Origin: Dictyophora rubrovolvata
Taxonomy: Eukaryota; Basidiomycota; Agaricomycetes; Phallales; Phallaceae
Assembly: GCA_029959195.1 (NCBI GenBank)
Contig: CP114118.1
Coordinates: 2,630,001 to 2,694,000 of the forward strand
Length of the DNA stretch: 64,000 nucleotides
Direction of reading: 5' to 3'
Made by a program: the position numbers and the translations under genes. Each line of letters starts with the position of its first letter. Position 1 is the first letter of the stretch. Shown here piece by piece: positions 24,219 to 33,975 of the stretch. The notes below the pieces were generated by a model. The model searched no databases. It was given only the letters and a program-made list of their open reading frames with translations, and was not told where the DNA came from.

Positions 24219-27200
24219 TGTTGAGTAACAGTCACACTGTGACGCAGTCACAGTGTATATAGTTACATACGCGCACCGCGCCTATTTCCTCACTCGTGTT
24301 GAGTACACGTAGTGAGCAATATTCTTTAGGTTATGGGCCCCGCGTTCCAGTTATTTTAACTGTGTAGCCCGCTAGCTAAAAAACGAAGAAAAAGCTCATA
24401 CTAGACCGAACCTGACCAAACTGTGTGAAGAGTGATGCCATCTGATCCACCACCCTCTCAGTCATCCTCGACTCAGCCATCTGACCCAAAAAGTGCAAAG
24501 CCATTTGAGCCTCCGAACTGGATCAATAAATATCAGCCCAAGGTGCCTCTACAAGGAGATGAAAATTGGCTGACATGGAGCATGCTGATGAAACAGCTGC
24601 TCACATGTGCTCATGTCTGGAAAGTTGTCCTTGGCGAAGAAACAGCACCATCAATGCACTCACCAGACTATGAAAATTGGGAACTCAAAGATGGCTATGC
24701 AAGAATAGCCATCACCCACAATGTTGATGAGAAGCTCATCCTAATGCTTGAAGACATGACTGCACACAAGATGTGGACCCACCTACAAAGGCAGTACCAG
24801 CAAGTCGGGATGGGTTCCATCATGATGTGGTTTCGAAAGCTCAATCGAATTGCAGATGCGTCTACAGATATTACCAAGCATGTAGAAGAGTTCAAAACAA
24901 CATTGAGATACCTTGTCAATGCTGGTGTCAAATATCCCAAGCACATTCAAGCCATGATCCTTTTATCAACTCTCCCAGATAGTGGTGCCAGCCCCGAGTC
25001 CTGGATGGGATTCATGTCCACCATGCGAGTGGATGAATCCACAAAGCTGTCTACAGTAATAGCAGCAATCCTTGAAGAAGCTCGAATCCACAAAGCGAAG
25101 GACCCATCCGAGGCGAACAAGAATGCCATGGCTGCTTGAGAACATCTAGCCAAAAGCAGTGGCAAGAAGTTCTGCTGAAACTGCAACAAGGAAGGCCACG
25201 ACACTTTGAGCTGCTGGGCGAAAGGCAGTGCTAAGGAAGGTCAGGGTCCGAAGCGAAAGCGCAAGAAAAAGAAGAAGGAAGATGCAAAAGCTGCAGAAGA
25301 GTCCGGCAGCGATAGTGATGAGAATATGAACCTGATCCAAGAGTCTTGCTTTGTATCCACAACTTCTGTCAATAAATTCCCTGTTACTGCTTCGCATTGC
25401 ACGTGTGAACTGCTGAAGAATCAATTCGAGAAAGTGTTTAATACCCTTCAAACTCGCACGATCATCGATTTGGGATCAACCACCCATATTGACAATGACT
25501 GTCGTAATTTTGATAAGATATCTCCTTCCTCCTCAAGCCGCATCAATGGCATTGGAGGAAATGGTGTCGAAATTGTTGGCCGAGGAAAATCAAATCGACA
25601 AATCAAACTGCCAAATGGCAAACCTGCAAAGCTTAAACTGAAGAACACCTGCTATGTCCCTAGCATGTTGTTAGGATTAGTATCCGTATCACGAATGGAT
25701 GAAGCTGGTTGCTACACCTTGTTTGGGCAAGATAAGGCTGTATCATTCAAAGCAAATGACAGCGGGAAGCTTATGTAGAATATCCTGAAGAAGGAAGATG
25801 TTCAGTTCACTGTGAGCAAAAGATCCGATAGATTATATCACCTTGATGAAGCTGAAGACTCTGAAATTGTGAATGTTGCTGAAATATCAAAACTTGAGCA
25901 ACTACATCGGAGACTTGGTCACTTGAACTATAACCATGTCAAGAAGATCGCTAACAAGGAGATGCTTACCGGTATCAAGCTCAGCAAGAACGATTTAATG
26001 AGCACGCCACCCGTTTGTCCCTGCTGTGCAGTTGGCAAGATCACGCGCGCAACACACCCTCGATCGACGAAATGTGCCGATGAGTATCTTGGTCGTGTTT
26101 TCTCGGACTTGTGGGGGCCAGCCCCTGTTCAAACCTCGAAGGGAAGCCGATACATGGTTACCTTCACCGATGACCATACACATTATATGTGGGTCTACTT
26201 CCTGAGACATAAGAACGAGGTCTTCAAGGCTTTTATCGACTGGAAGCAGAAGGCTGAGAATCTGTCTGGGAAGACCCTAAAAATTTTCCATTCAGATAAC
26301 GGGACTGAATTCATAAGCAAAACGTGGACCGACTACTTTTCGAAGCATGGCATTGCATTTGAATCTTCAGCCCCATATACACCTGAGCAAAATGGCACTG
26401 CAGAGCGACTGAACCGAACCATAATTGAAAGGGTCAGAACAGTTCTGTATGATGCTAAGTTGCCGCTCTCACTTTGGGCAGAAGCAGCTGCCTATGTTGC
26501 TTACACAAAGAACTGAAACTACACTCGATCCTTAAGCCAATTCAAGACCCCGGTCGAGATGGTCTCTGGTCTGAAACCCGAAATTTCACGTTTGCATTGA
26601 TTTGGTTGTGTAGCATATGTGTTAGATGAAAACCCTCATCGAACCAAGCTCCAGCCAAAAGGAAAGGCCAGAATATTTGTTGGATATTCGACAATGCAGA
26701 AGGCTTGGAGAATCTATGATCCTGAAACTCGCAAGATCATAATGTCGACAAATGTTATCTTTGATGACAATACCTGTTGGAAAGAACAGTTGGCTGCTGA
26801 GGGGGAGTATAGGTATGAAGATTTAAAAATCGACTTACAAGATGACACCAGCAGCGAACCACTTGAACAGGAAGACCTGTCTGATGATGATCTACCTCAT
26901 AGATCAACTCCTATCCCTGACACTCGTGCCATTCCCAATGTCCACAACATTCCCACTGATCTTGACGTCCATGATGTTCCTGACATCCACGTCCCTATAC
27001 CTGATCCTGTACCTCAGGATATTCCAAATCTGCATAGAGCACAACGTCAATGTCATGCCGATGTAGATAGAGGGAATATCTTACCTGAAGGATCACAGCG
27101 TCACACGAAGCAACATGCCAAGGATGTTATTCGCACGGCCACCCGGAACTTGGGCAAAACCTCTGCAAAACAATATGAGGCCATGCCCGAGGCTCCTCCC

Positions 27201-27659
27201 AATCCTCCTGTAGATCCTCCTGCTGCCGACGAGCAAGATGTCCCAGATCTCACTAATGACATAGAAGAGCCTGACAGAGATGAACCCAATGGCCCTGGTC
27301 TCGACCATGCGAACCTTGCATTGCAAGTCATCCCGCGAACGTATTCTGAAGCAATGGAGTCTGCCAATCAGTCAGAATGGCTCAGCGCAATGGAAGACGA
27401 AATCAGTTCAGTCCAATCTCTTGGTACTTACAAGTTGGTACCACCTCCTGAAGGTCATGAGGTTATTGGATCGAAATGGGTCTTCAATATCAAGAACAAC
27501 AATGAAGGGCGTTTACTCAAATATAAGGCCCGCATCATCACACTTGGATACCGCCAGAAGCCTGGTGTTGACTTCAGCGACACCTTCGCCCCTGTTACCA
27601 AGATCGAGTCCATTCGCCTACTCTGTGCAATGGCTGCATCCCTTGACTTCGAGATCCAT
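24219..27659 (+). mobile_element. Ty1/Copia LTR retrotransposon fossil
   Basis: This is an old, broken copy. Parts seen in order are a short 5' LTR remnant (about 24219-24330, TG start), a gag-like region (about 24.4-25.1 kb), a zinc-knuckle stretch, a protease-like segment (IIDLGSTTHID), the pre-integrase domain (LHRRLGHLNYNHV), an integrase core (HSDNGTEF, PEQNGTAERLNR) and the first part of reverse transcriptase (SKWVFNIKNN, KARIITLGYRQ). The order gag-protease-integrase-RT marks it as Copia rather than Gypsy. There are several breaks, and the RT is cut short where an S element begins. RNase H is absent. It lies against the truncated end of gene copy B. Confidence 0.9.
24234..24256. repeat. 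Perfect 10-bp inverted repeat in the Copia LTR remnant
   Basis: ACACTGTGAC and GTCACAGTGT flank a 3-bp GCA spacer, forming a perfect hairpin or dyad. It lies just inside the LTR start, in the position of U3 regulatory sequence. It could be a transcription-factor dyad of the old element. The role is inferred only from position. Confidence 0.5.
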
Positions 27660-28380
27660 TGTCAGGGCTACTCTCTCAGACTAGAGGGAGGGGATCCTAA
27701 GCAAAATATATTCTAGGAATAATACTAACTCACCTAGAGGGAGGGGATCCTAAGAGAACAAACTTAGGGATCCCTCCTCTAGGGCTACTAACTATATACT
27801 ATGAAAAACGGCAAAGGCCACACATGGCCTTCGGTTCATGGACTGGGCGTGGATACGCGCCAGTCCTGGACTTTTAGCCAGGGCCTAGGCCATGGCTCTG
27901 ATGAGAACGGGCACTCAGCGCCCGTTGGAGGAAAAATGGGAATATGGAAGGAGAGGGAAATGCAAGAGATGGGATAGAATACGAGAAATATGGAAATAAA
28001 TAAAATAGACCAGAACCGAAGATAAATATAGAAAAATAAGGGGATGATGCTAGCATACCCTGACAATCCCATCTCTGGCATTTCCCTCTCCTTCCGTATT
28101 CCCATTTTCCCTTCAACGGGCGCTGAGCGCCCATTCTCATCAGAGCCATGGCCTAGGCCCCGGCTAAAAGTCCGGGACCGGTGCGTGTCCGCGCCCAGTC
28201 CACGAACTGAAGGCCGCGTGTGGCCTTCGCCATTTTTCATAGTATATAGTTAGTAGCCCTAGAGGAGGGATCCCTAAGTTTGTTCTCTTAGGATCCCCTC
28301 CCTCTAGGTGAGTTAGTATTTCTACCAAATACATTTTACTTAGGATCCCCTCCCTCTAGTCTGAGTGAGTAGCCCTGACA
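27660..28380. mobile_element. S-family palindromic element (best preserved copy)
   Basis: It runs from TGTCAGGGCTACTCTCTC to GAGTAGCCCTGACA, 721 bp, with long inverted arms. Each arm holds the subterminal motif CTAGAGGGAGGGGATCCTAAG twice, a GGATCC hairpin and the CATGGCCTAGGC block. The centre (about 28050-28070) contains GCTAGCATACCCTGACA, the other S terminus, so it looks like two S units joined head-on. No coding frame is present. It lies at the broken edge of the Copia RT. The flanks (CCAT and ATTT) give no convincing target duplication. Confidence 0.75.
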
Positions 28381-28611
28381 ATTTACGTAGTTCCGCTCCC
28401 TCCTGTATTTAAACCCCAGCTCCCTCAGCTGTGGATCCTCAGTCTGAATATAATCAGTTTAATCAGGTACTCTCTCATATCTAGTCCGTCTCATACTCTT
28501 AATCCGTATTGCATAGTTGACTCGGACTTAACGTTCGAGTCAACTCGTACTTGTCATTCATGTTGTCTTTGACAACGTGGACTTGTACTCCGTTGTTGTA
28601 TCACACGTCAT
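28381..28611 (+). mobile_element. LTR remnant, left part
   Basis: T/C-rich sequence with a TATA-like CTGTATTTAAACC near 28410, typical of the transcribed part of an LTR. It is directly continued after 33387 once the R solo LTR is removed, because the 5-bp duplication GTCAT ends here. It may be the 3' LTR side of the Copia fossil to the left, but it no longer joins Copia coding sequence. Confidence 0.45.
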
Positions 28612-28725
28612 TGTCATGATCCGATTCATGACATCACTAGCAATACGGATTCCTTATTATATTCCCTTATCCTATCGTACTTAAACGTTATCTTATCACA
28701 ATCACTTCATAGATGCCACGACTGG

Positions 28726-29208
28726 TGTAACAATCCGAAGATAATAGCTAAATGTCGTAGCTATATATACAATTGGAAAAACTACAAAGATATTTTGTTT
28801 GAGGCCGTCTAGTCTCTGTGGAGCAGGTCCTGGTGCTGATTTCGTAAGAAGGAGGGTGGGGGAATAATATGATATTTAGCGAGTGTGTGTGCGTCGATAT
28901 AAAACCAACAACAACAAAAAAATGATGATCCTAAGATCGTGTGTGTGTGAGGGGGATGACAAATGTGAGTTGCGAAAAAAATGGTGAGTCAATACGCCGT
29001 CGATAATACAGCAATGATAATCTGTTTAAAGTTAGTAAGGCTTCAACGACAATACGAATCGTTGAGTTTATACTCCGAGGCCTCACTCAGAGTAATCCAA
29101 AGAAATAGACGTGAGCGTAGAAATAGACTAGAGACGAAACTTGACTTGAACTTGACTTAAACTGAACTAAACTTGAGACAACCGTTCCGGTAGATTGCTG
29201 CTGTTACA
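28726..29208 (-). mobile_element. LTR-like end block of the 3.9-kb insertion
   Basis: This 483-bp block begins TGTAACAATCC and ends GCTGCTGTTACA, so on either strand it starts TGTAACA and ends TGTTACA, like a whole LTR. Both families of basidiomycete LTRs and some TIR elements end this way. No matching block is found at the right end of the insertion, so it cannot be proven to be an LTR. Microsatellite-like GTGTGTGTG runs lie at about 28883 and 28941. Confidence 0.4.
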
Positions 29209-29552
29209 ATTATTTACATGCAGTATATATACCATTTGGAAACATAAAAGAAAGCAGAATGATCACTCATCATTCGCCATGATAACAAAAGGAAACAAAA
29301 AGAGAACAAAGAAACAAAAGAAAAAGGAGAAAACGATGGAGGATACAATTACAGAAAAAAGGGGAATCGCATATGTGGTTAGGGGGAATAGGAGAAATAT
29401 GTTGAAACAAAAAGAGAAACAAAAAGAGATCAAAAGAAGACGATGAAACTGGATTCCCAGCATAGCTTTACCAAAATCACCATCTGGCACTTCTCACGCT
29501 ACCTCTTACCCAAAACTATAATCTTACCATCCCAAACTTCTTACTGATCTGG
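29209..29552. other. Purine-rich spacer in the insertion
   Basis: Mostly A/G on the plus strand, with repeated GAAACAAAAAGAGA words at 29289-29430. A frame of 83 Lys/Arg-rich codons exists but looks like low-complexity sequence. It is probably the 3' region of the type-a gene, which ends at 29553 on the minus strand. Confidence 0.4.
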
Positions 29553-30119
29553 TTATTGTTGACGAGATCTTCTTCTTCGTGGCTGTGGCGCAATAATAAT
29601 GGCTATGGCAACGCTTAACAATACCAGATCTTGAACGAGATTGGATTGGAGATCGGAATAGGAAGGGAGGGTTTGATTTCCAACAGAGTAGTCGGGAGGG
29701 GATGGGATGGCAGATAGGGGTGCGTCTATGAATAAGAATTGAGTATAACTTCGAAATTGATGACGAAAGACCAGTCTCCAGATTGATTCTTCTTGACGAT
29801 TTGTTGAAAGGAACTCGACAAACTCATACGATTCGTCCATGACATTGACGTTGGTTCGTTCGTACAGGGTTAAAGCTCGTGGATATCCTATCTCCAGATC
29901 GTCATAAGGAATAGTAATCTCCATTAGTGGCTGTGGAGTAATCGGAAGCATTGTGGAGGGGTCGACATCAATTTCAGAAACAAGAGTATTGTAAACGCGA
30001 AGTCGTGAGAGGAAATTAGGGTTGGGTCCGAATCTGAGAGAAGAACGATATTCAAAAGGGAAGAAAGGGAGTTGAAAAAGGGGAATAGGGGAAGTAGGAG
30101 TATCGTTATTGTCCGACAT
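29553..30119 (-). CDS. Unknown cassette protein, type a (module 1)
   Basis: An intronless frame of 188 residues starting at an ATG. I do not recognise the family. The core (about residues 35-130) has alternating hydrophobic and charged residues suggesting beta strands, with EIDVDPSTMLPITPQPL and YDDLEIGYP followed by SYEFVEFL. The C-terminus has a short hydrophobic stretch (DLVLLSVAIAIIIAP) and a basic tail PRRRRSRQQ, compatible with a tail anchor. A decayed relative lies at 31491-31751 (IDVNEETLLPFHDGY, YYNDLRLPPILRLYDQ, SYELAAYL). It sits 105 bp downstream of the type-b gene on the same strand. No cysteine pattern or catalytic motif is seen. Confidence 0.55.
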   Translation of the reverse strand: MSDNNDTPTSPIPLFQLPFFPFEYRSSLRFGPNPNFLSRLRVYNTLVSEIDVDPSTMLPITPQPLMEITIPYDDLEIGYPRALTLYERTNVNVMDESYEFVEFLSTNRQEESIWRLVFRHQFRSYTQFLFIDAPLSAIPSPPDYSVGNQTLPSYSDLQSNLVQDLVLLSVAIAIIIAPQPRRRRSRQQ

Positions 30120-30224
30120 GATGATATGAGTTAACCAAAATTTTTAAGCGCTAATGAAATGTCCAGAAAGAAAGAAGGAGATGAAATACAAATCTAATCG
30201 CTTATCCTAATCAAGCCTTTTGTC

Positions 30225-30857
30225 CTAATTTCGTCCAAGAAGGTTTGAGCAAACACGTCGGATCTTTCGGAAGGATCGTTTGGATGGAGAAGAGGGGAGA
30301 GATATTGGTTCTGGCGAATGGGGTGAAAAACGAGACATTTGAGGATCTACAGGAACAAGATTGGCTGGTCTATATGGGCTATGTTTTTGTGTTTTTATGT
30401 TTTTCATGACAACCCAACGACTTGGCACATCTAAAACCAGGAATGTAAATTCGAACCCTTCTTGTGTCACTAACCAAATCCGATATGAGTCTTTAACGGC
30501 TGATTCGGGTGTAGAATAAACGTTAATAATTGTAAACCAGTCTAATCGTTCCTCGATATAAACCTTTTCTCCAAACATGAGACCGGGGTGAACCAAATCC
30601 GAACTTCTGCATTGACGAATAATAAGAGGTGGAGGGAACTTCGGGAGGTACGTTTCTTCGTCGATGTCAAGACTCGCATATTGGGAACTATAGATATAAA
30701 GAGTCGTATGCAGATCCAAATCGTATGTCCTTGGACTGGAAGGCGAAAAACGAAAAGGTGATATAGATTCATTGTCGGAGGGGGGTAATGACTCGGTGGG
30801 AGATGCTGGAATGGGCAAAGAAATTGATGATGTATAGTGAAATGAAAATGCGGCCAT
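30225..30857 (-). CDS. Unknown cassette protein, type b (module 1)
   Basis: An intronless frame of 210 residues from ATG 30857. I do not recognise the family. After a Ser/Pro-rich head come LDLHTTLYIYSSQ, DIDEETYLPKFPPPLIIRQC, FGEKVYIEERLDWFTIINVY, STPESAVKDSYRIWL and FTFLVLDVPSRWVV. The tail is Ser/Pro-rich and basic (SPSKRSFRKIRR). The second-module relative at 32040-32510 keeps VYIEKELRWFT, STPESALQDSYRVWL and VLDIPSRW, so protein sequence was probably under selection before decay. The phrase '[L/I]D-x-ETxLPxF' also occurs in the type-a proteins, suggesting that a and b are distant paralogues. An upstream sequence at 30960-30980 is shared with module 2. Confidence 0.55.
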   Translation of the reverse strand: MAAFSFHYTSSISLPIPASPTESLPPSDNESISPFRFSPSSPRTYDLDLHTTLYIYSSQYASLDIDEETYLPKFPPPLIIRQCRSSDLVHPGLMFGEKVYIEERLDWFTIINVYSTPESAVKDSYRIWLVTQEGFEFTFLVLDVPSRWVVMKNIKTQKHSPYRPANLVPVDPQMSRFSPHSPEPISLPSSPSKRSFRKIRRVCSNLLGRN

Positions 30858-31384
30858 TTTTTGTAAGGGTTTTGATTTCAAGAGGCTGTGGTGTATCGGT
30901 TAAGTTTTTGGTAGTTTGAAACTCCGCTTTGAACCAAAATTCGGAACGTTTCCTTATTAGGAAGATTTTGGTGCGCGACAACGGGAACATGTCTAAAGGG
31001 GCATCAAGGAATAGGACTTGTCTGGCTAAAAGCACAGTGTTGAGGACCGGAACGGCTTACACGGAGATCACGTGGAAATAGACTAATTAGCAATGGCGTG
31101 TTTGGTCAGCATTTGACTATATTGCAATTAGTATTTGATTCGTATTGAGTGCAGTTTCTCGCCTTTCCTTCATACTTATTAGACACTTAAGTCCCTTGTT
31201 CCTGCTTACTCATAAACCATGTATATAATAACCAATAGTTAAACAAAAATATCATCAGAGAGAGAGTTTCCCCCCATTTTTCGCAACTTTTCCCTCAGTT
31301 TGAGCCTTAAGAAATATATCTTCTATCCATGGATTATATTATACAATTCTCTCTATCTATCTAAAAATCCCTTATTTTCCCTCG

Positions 31385-31440
31385 ACACACATAAACACTG
31401 GTTCCCTGGATCTCTGCGTACTCCTGAGCGGCGCATATCA
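31385..31440 (-). repeat. 56-bp repeat shared with 33724-33779 (copy 1)
   Basis: Starts ACACACATAAACACTGG and ends GAGCGGCGCATATCA; 55 of 56 bases match the copy at 33724-33779. That copy lies in the 3' end of a minus-strand frame (ICAAQEYAEIQGTSVYVC). Here it sits between the two cassette modules. See the finding on this repeat. Confidence 0.7.
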
Positions 31441-31490
31441 ACAGATCGTTGGAAGATGAGTTGCCATGCTAGCTGTCCATCTCGATGCAT

Positions 31491-31751
31491 CTATAGATAT
31501 GCGGCAAGTTCATATGAATGTCCCTTTACTCTGATATGATATTGATCATATAAACGAAGTATTGGCGGTAACCTTAAATCATTGTAGTAGAGCGTATGTT
31601 GGATGTACCCATCGTGAAAGGGTAACAAGGTTTCTTCATTGACATCAATTAGTCCTTTTCGGCGGAGGACATATTCTCGTATGACCGTTTTGAAATCACC
31701 ATGTGGGCGATTGGATGATGCCATGGTGTAAGAGGCTGTGAGGTCGATCAT
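31491..31751 (-). pseudogene. Remnant of a type-a cassette gene (module 2)
   Basis: A short frame from ATG 31751 resembles the middle of the type-a protein at 29553-30119 (IDVNEETLLPFHDG against IDVDPSTMLPITPQ, then YYNDL and a YEL/YEF motif). The C-terminal part with the hydrophobic tail is missing. It is a decayed second copy in the same relative position and orientation as the type-a gene of module 1. Confidence 0.5.
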
Positions 31752-32039
31752 TATGGTAGTGAAGGGATAGAGTAAGGCTGAAGAAACTTGGAGCTCCGAA
31801 ACAAAAAGAGACCAGATGATTAAAATAGATGTTTACCCTTATACGTTATTTTTGTTCTTTATTATGTTCCAAACTGATCAAGCTCATTCTAGGAATCCAG
31901 AACAAACACGTCAAAGTGTGCAGATTGTTTGTTGATATCAAGGAGGGTGTATTGTTAAATCGGAAGAAGTCGGAGATAGGGGAGGCGAATTATGATTAGA
32001 CGAAGAGTTTGTTGGTTCTTTGGGAAGGGGATTGGCAGG

Positions 32040-32510
32040 TCAATAGAATCCTAAGACCAGTTGGTGATTGCATGATGATAGGATCCATCGACTAGGAATG
32101 TCCAGAACCATTATCATGTATTCTAACCCAACTTGTGTCGTTAACCAGACACGGTATGAATCTTGTAAGGCTGATTCTGGCGTAGAATAAACATGAGTTA
32201 CTGTAAACCATCTTAGTTCCTTCTCGATGTAGACTTCTCTTCCGAATACCAAGAAGGGATGTACGATATCTGAACTTCAACATTTATGGATACTTCTAGG
32301 AACCTTGTGCGAGTAGACTGGGAGAAGAGTCATGGGGTCAATTTGGAGGATAGGCATCGGGGAATAATAAGTGAACAATGTAGTCTCGATATCCAGATCA
32401 TGAGTACAAGGACTATCATGAATATAACGAAATATCGGAGGGATAACATCTTCTGGGGAAGAGGTAGGATTTCTAATTGTGAATGTGGATGAGAGACGAA
32501 GATTGAACAT
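32040..32510 (-). pseudogene. Remnant of a type-b cassette gene (module 2)
   Basis: Sequence similar to the type-b protein of module 1 runs through this region: FNLRLSSTFTI near the start, HDLDIETTLFTYYSP, FGREVYIEKELRWFTV, STPESALQDSYRVWL, VLDIPSRW. It is eroded. Its upstream flank (about 32540-32634) also resembles the flank of the module-1 gene (TCCGCTTTG, then GGTTTTGGTGCGTGACA), so gene and promoter were duplicated together. Confidence 0.55.
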
Positions 32511-33386
32511 TTTATTGTTATTTGAATAAGGGAATTTGGGTAAGTTGATAGTCGCTTTCTAGGAAGGGAGGATTTGAATGTCCGCTTTGGATAAGCAGCC
32601 TAATCACCAAATGAGGAAGGTTTTGGTGCGTGACACTGGAAGTCTTATCAGACTTCATCACCATTTTCACGAAGTCCTAGAGGCCGTCATCTTCCTAGGA
32701 CTTACAGTAAGCCGCGGATAGACCTTTGGTATATATTCTAGTTCCAAACCGTGCATGAGATCATCTATGACAGTCGTAGGTCCTTATGTGCTTTCCCTTT
32801 GTTCTTATTGCCTCATGTTTGCCACATGGCAAACTGACCCTGCATATACCTATGATACTCACGAATTGCTATGACATGTATACGTTCTCAAGTTCGTTAT
32901 CTATTTCGAACTGAGATTCAAACCTCTAGCGTACTTGTATATAAAGCCTCCTATACTTCGTAGCTAGACTTCTCTTCAGACTTAATATCGAACCTAGTTT
33001 GATATCTCAATATAGTCTTCATTTCCCAATAACGCTTCAGTCATTTCCAAACACTTTAAATCTAAACCGTCCATAGCAACAACGCCGTTCCGGCGTTGGA
33101 TCCGCTACTTCTTCCATCTCTTGTTCTTCTGCTTTCTAGTCGATGATCTATTCTACCAGATCGTTCTAGACTTCTTAGAGCTTCGGCTCAACAATATTCT
33201 TCGATGACTCGAAGATCCCGATTGACGTCAAGACAAGTAGAGCCAATGTCCAGAGGACTGTCGTGGTACAACCCACTCAGGTTGAGACCACGCTCTACAG
33301 CATTACGGTGACGTTTGTATCATTATTAAATATGAGTATTAACGTTTATACCTTCGTCGCCGATACCCGAGAATCGGTACTTAACA

Positions 33387-33723
33387 GTCATTGGACTTGT
33401 ACATACTTGCGTACTTCCTCATATTCCGAAATCGAGGGATATCGTAAGCTGGGCGAGTGGGCGCAATATATAAGTTGAAGCCAAGTCCCTCACCCCGTAC
33501 TTCAGTACTCCATCTCCTGTCTGACCCCGTGGTCTGGACTTCTCCAGAACTATCTGGAATAGCTTCGGGCCACCGTACGTAACATGAGTACACGTAGTGA
33601 GGTACGTTCCTTTTATAGTTTAGTTTCTCTTTCTATTATTAATTACTGTACCTAGCAATATTCTTTAGGTACGCTAATATTATATCACTCGTGTTGAGTA
33701 CACGTAGTGAGCAATATTCTTTA
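33387..33723 (+). mobile_element. LTR remnant, right part
   Basis: Continues 28381-28611 after removal of solo LTR R2. It holds a TATA-like GCAATATATAAG near 33463 and three related words GAGTACACGTAGTGAG / GCAATATTCTTTA at about 33591, 33654 and 33695. The last one, 33686-33723, matches the end of the Copia 5' LTR remnant (24291-24328), so it is probably Copia-related and marks the right border of this nested block. Confidence 0.5.
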
Positions 33724-33975
33724 ACACACATAAACACTGGTTCCTTGGATCTCTGCGTACTCCTGAGCGGCGCATATCACGCCATCAACCAGTGCCAGTG
33801 TACCCGATGACAGAGGCGCCTGTGAAGCTACTTTGCTCACTATCCTTGAAGATACCGGCCAAGGCGCAGGCGAGTAAATCCTAGGGTCTGCAGGAGATGC
33901 CGGTGCAAATAATGAACCAGCGCCTGGTACCGTTAAAAACCCTGTTACGTCAATAACCTGCGGTAAGTCAACCAT
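33721..33975 (-). CDS. Small hypothetical frame at the transposon border
   Basis: A frame of 84 residues from ATG 33975 (MVDLPQVIDVTGFLTVPGAG, later PADPRIYSPAPWP), ending TSVYVC. I recognise no family. Its last 18 codons are the 56-bp repeat also found at 31385-31440, and its stop falls in the end of the LTR remnant, so the true 3' end of this gene was probably removed by transposon activity. It could be a fragment of a larger host gene. Confidence 0.3.
   Translation of the reverse strand: MVDLPQVIDVTGFLTVPGAGSLFAPASPADPRIYSPAPWPVSSRIVSKVASQAPLSSGTLALVDGVICAAQEYAEIQGTSVYVC
33724..33779 (-). repeat. 56-bp repeat shared with 31385-31440 (copy 2)
   Basis: Same 56 bases as 31385-31440 with one mismatch, immediately after the LTR remnant border. 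On the minus strand it encodes ICAAQEYAEIQGTSVYVC. Confidence 0.7.

Larger units (their letters stand above)
28726..32634 (-). mobile_element. 3.9-kb unclassified insertion carrying a duplicated two-gene cassette
   Basis: It is flanked by the 5-bp duplication ACTGG (28721-28725 and 32635-32639) inside solo LTR R2, which is direct evidence that the whole block inserted as one unit. The ends are TGTAACAATCC and TTTTGGTGCGTGAC(A), a TG...CA-like pair with weak inversion. All recognisable genes point to the minus strand. They form two modules, each with a gene of type a downstream of a gene of type b. Module 1 (29.5-30.98 kb) is open; module 2 (31.5-32.63 kb) is eroded. The upstream end of each b gene shares GGAAGRTTTTGGTGCGYGACA. 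No transposase, integrase or RT is seen. The class is unknown (non-autonomous LTR-type or DNA element). Confidence 0.65.
28612..33386 (+). mobile_element. Solo LTR, family R (copy 2), split by a 3.9-kb insertion
   Basis: Left part 28612-28725 and right part 32635-33386 together match copy 1 (964-1824) end to end: TGTCATGATCC start, GGTACTTAACA end. A perfect target duplication GTCAT flanks it (28607-28611 and 33387-33391). Differences from copy 1 are scattered point changes only. The interruption at ...CCACGACTGG carries its own duplication (ACTGG), so the order of events is LTR insertion, loss of the internal part, then the 3.9-kb insertion. Confidence 0.85.

Noticed and set aside
24234-24256. 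Palindrome considered as a transcription terminator of gene B
   Set aside because: It lies inside the LTR remnant and upstream of gene B on its strand, so it cannot terminate that gene; fungi also do not use such hairpins as terminators.
27836-28240. Open frames inside the S element as a possible transposase
   Set aside because: They read through palindromic arms, are similar on both strands, and show no catalytic motif; S elements look non-coding.
29195-29446. Lys/Arg-rich frame of 83 codons
   Set aside because: It is a translation of a purine-rich low-complexity tract.
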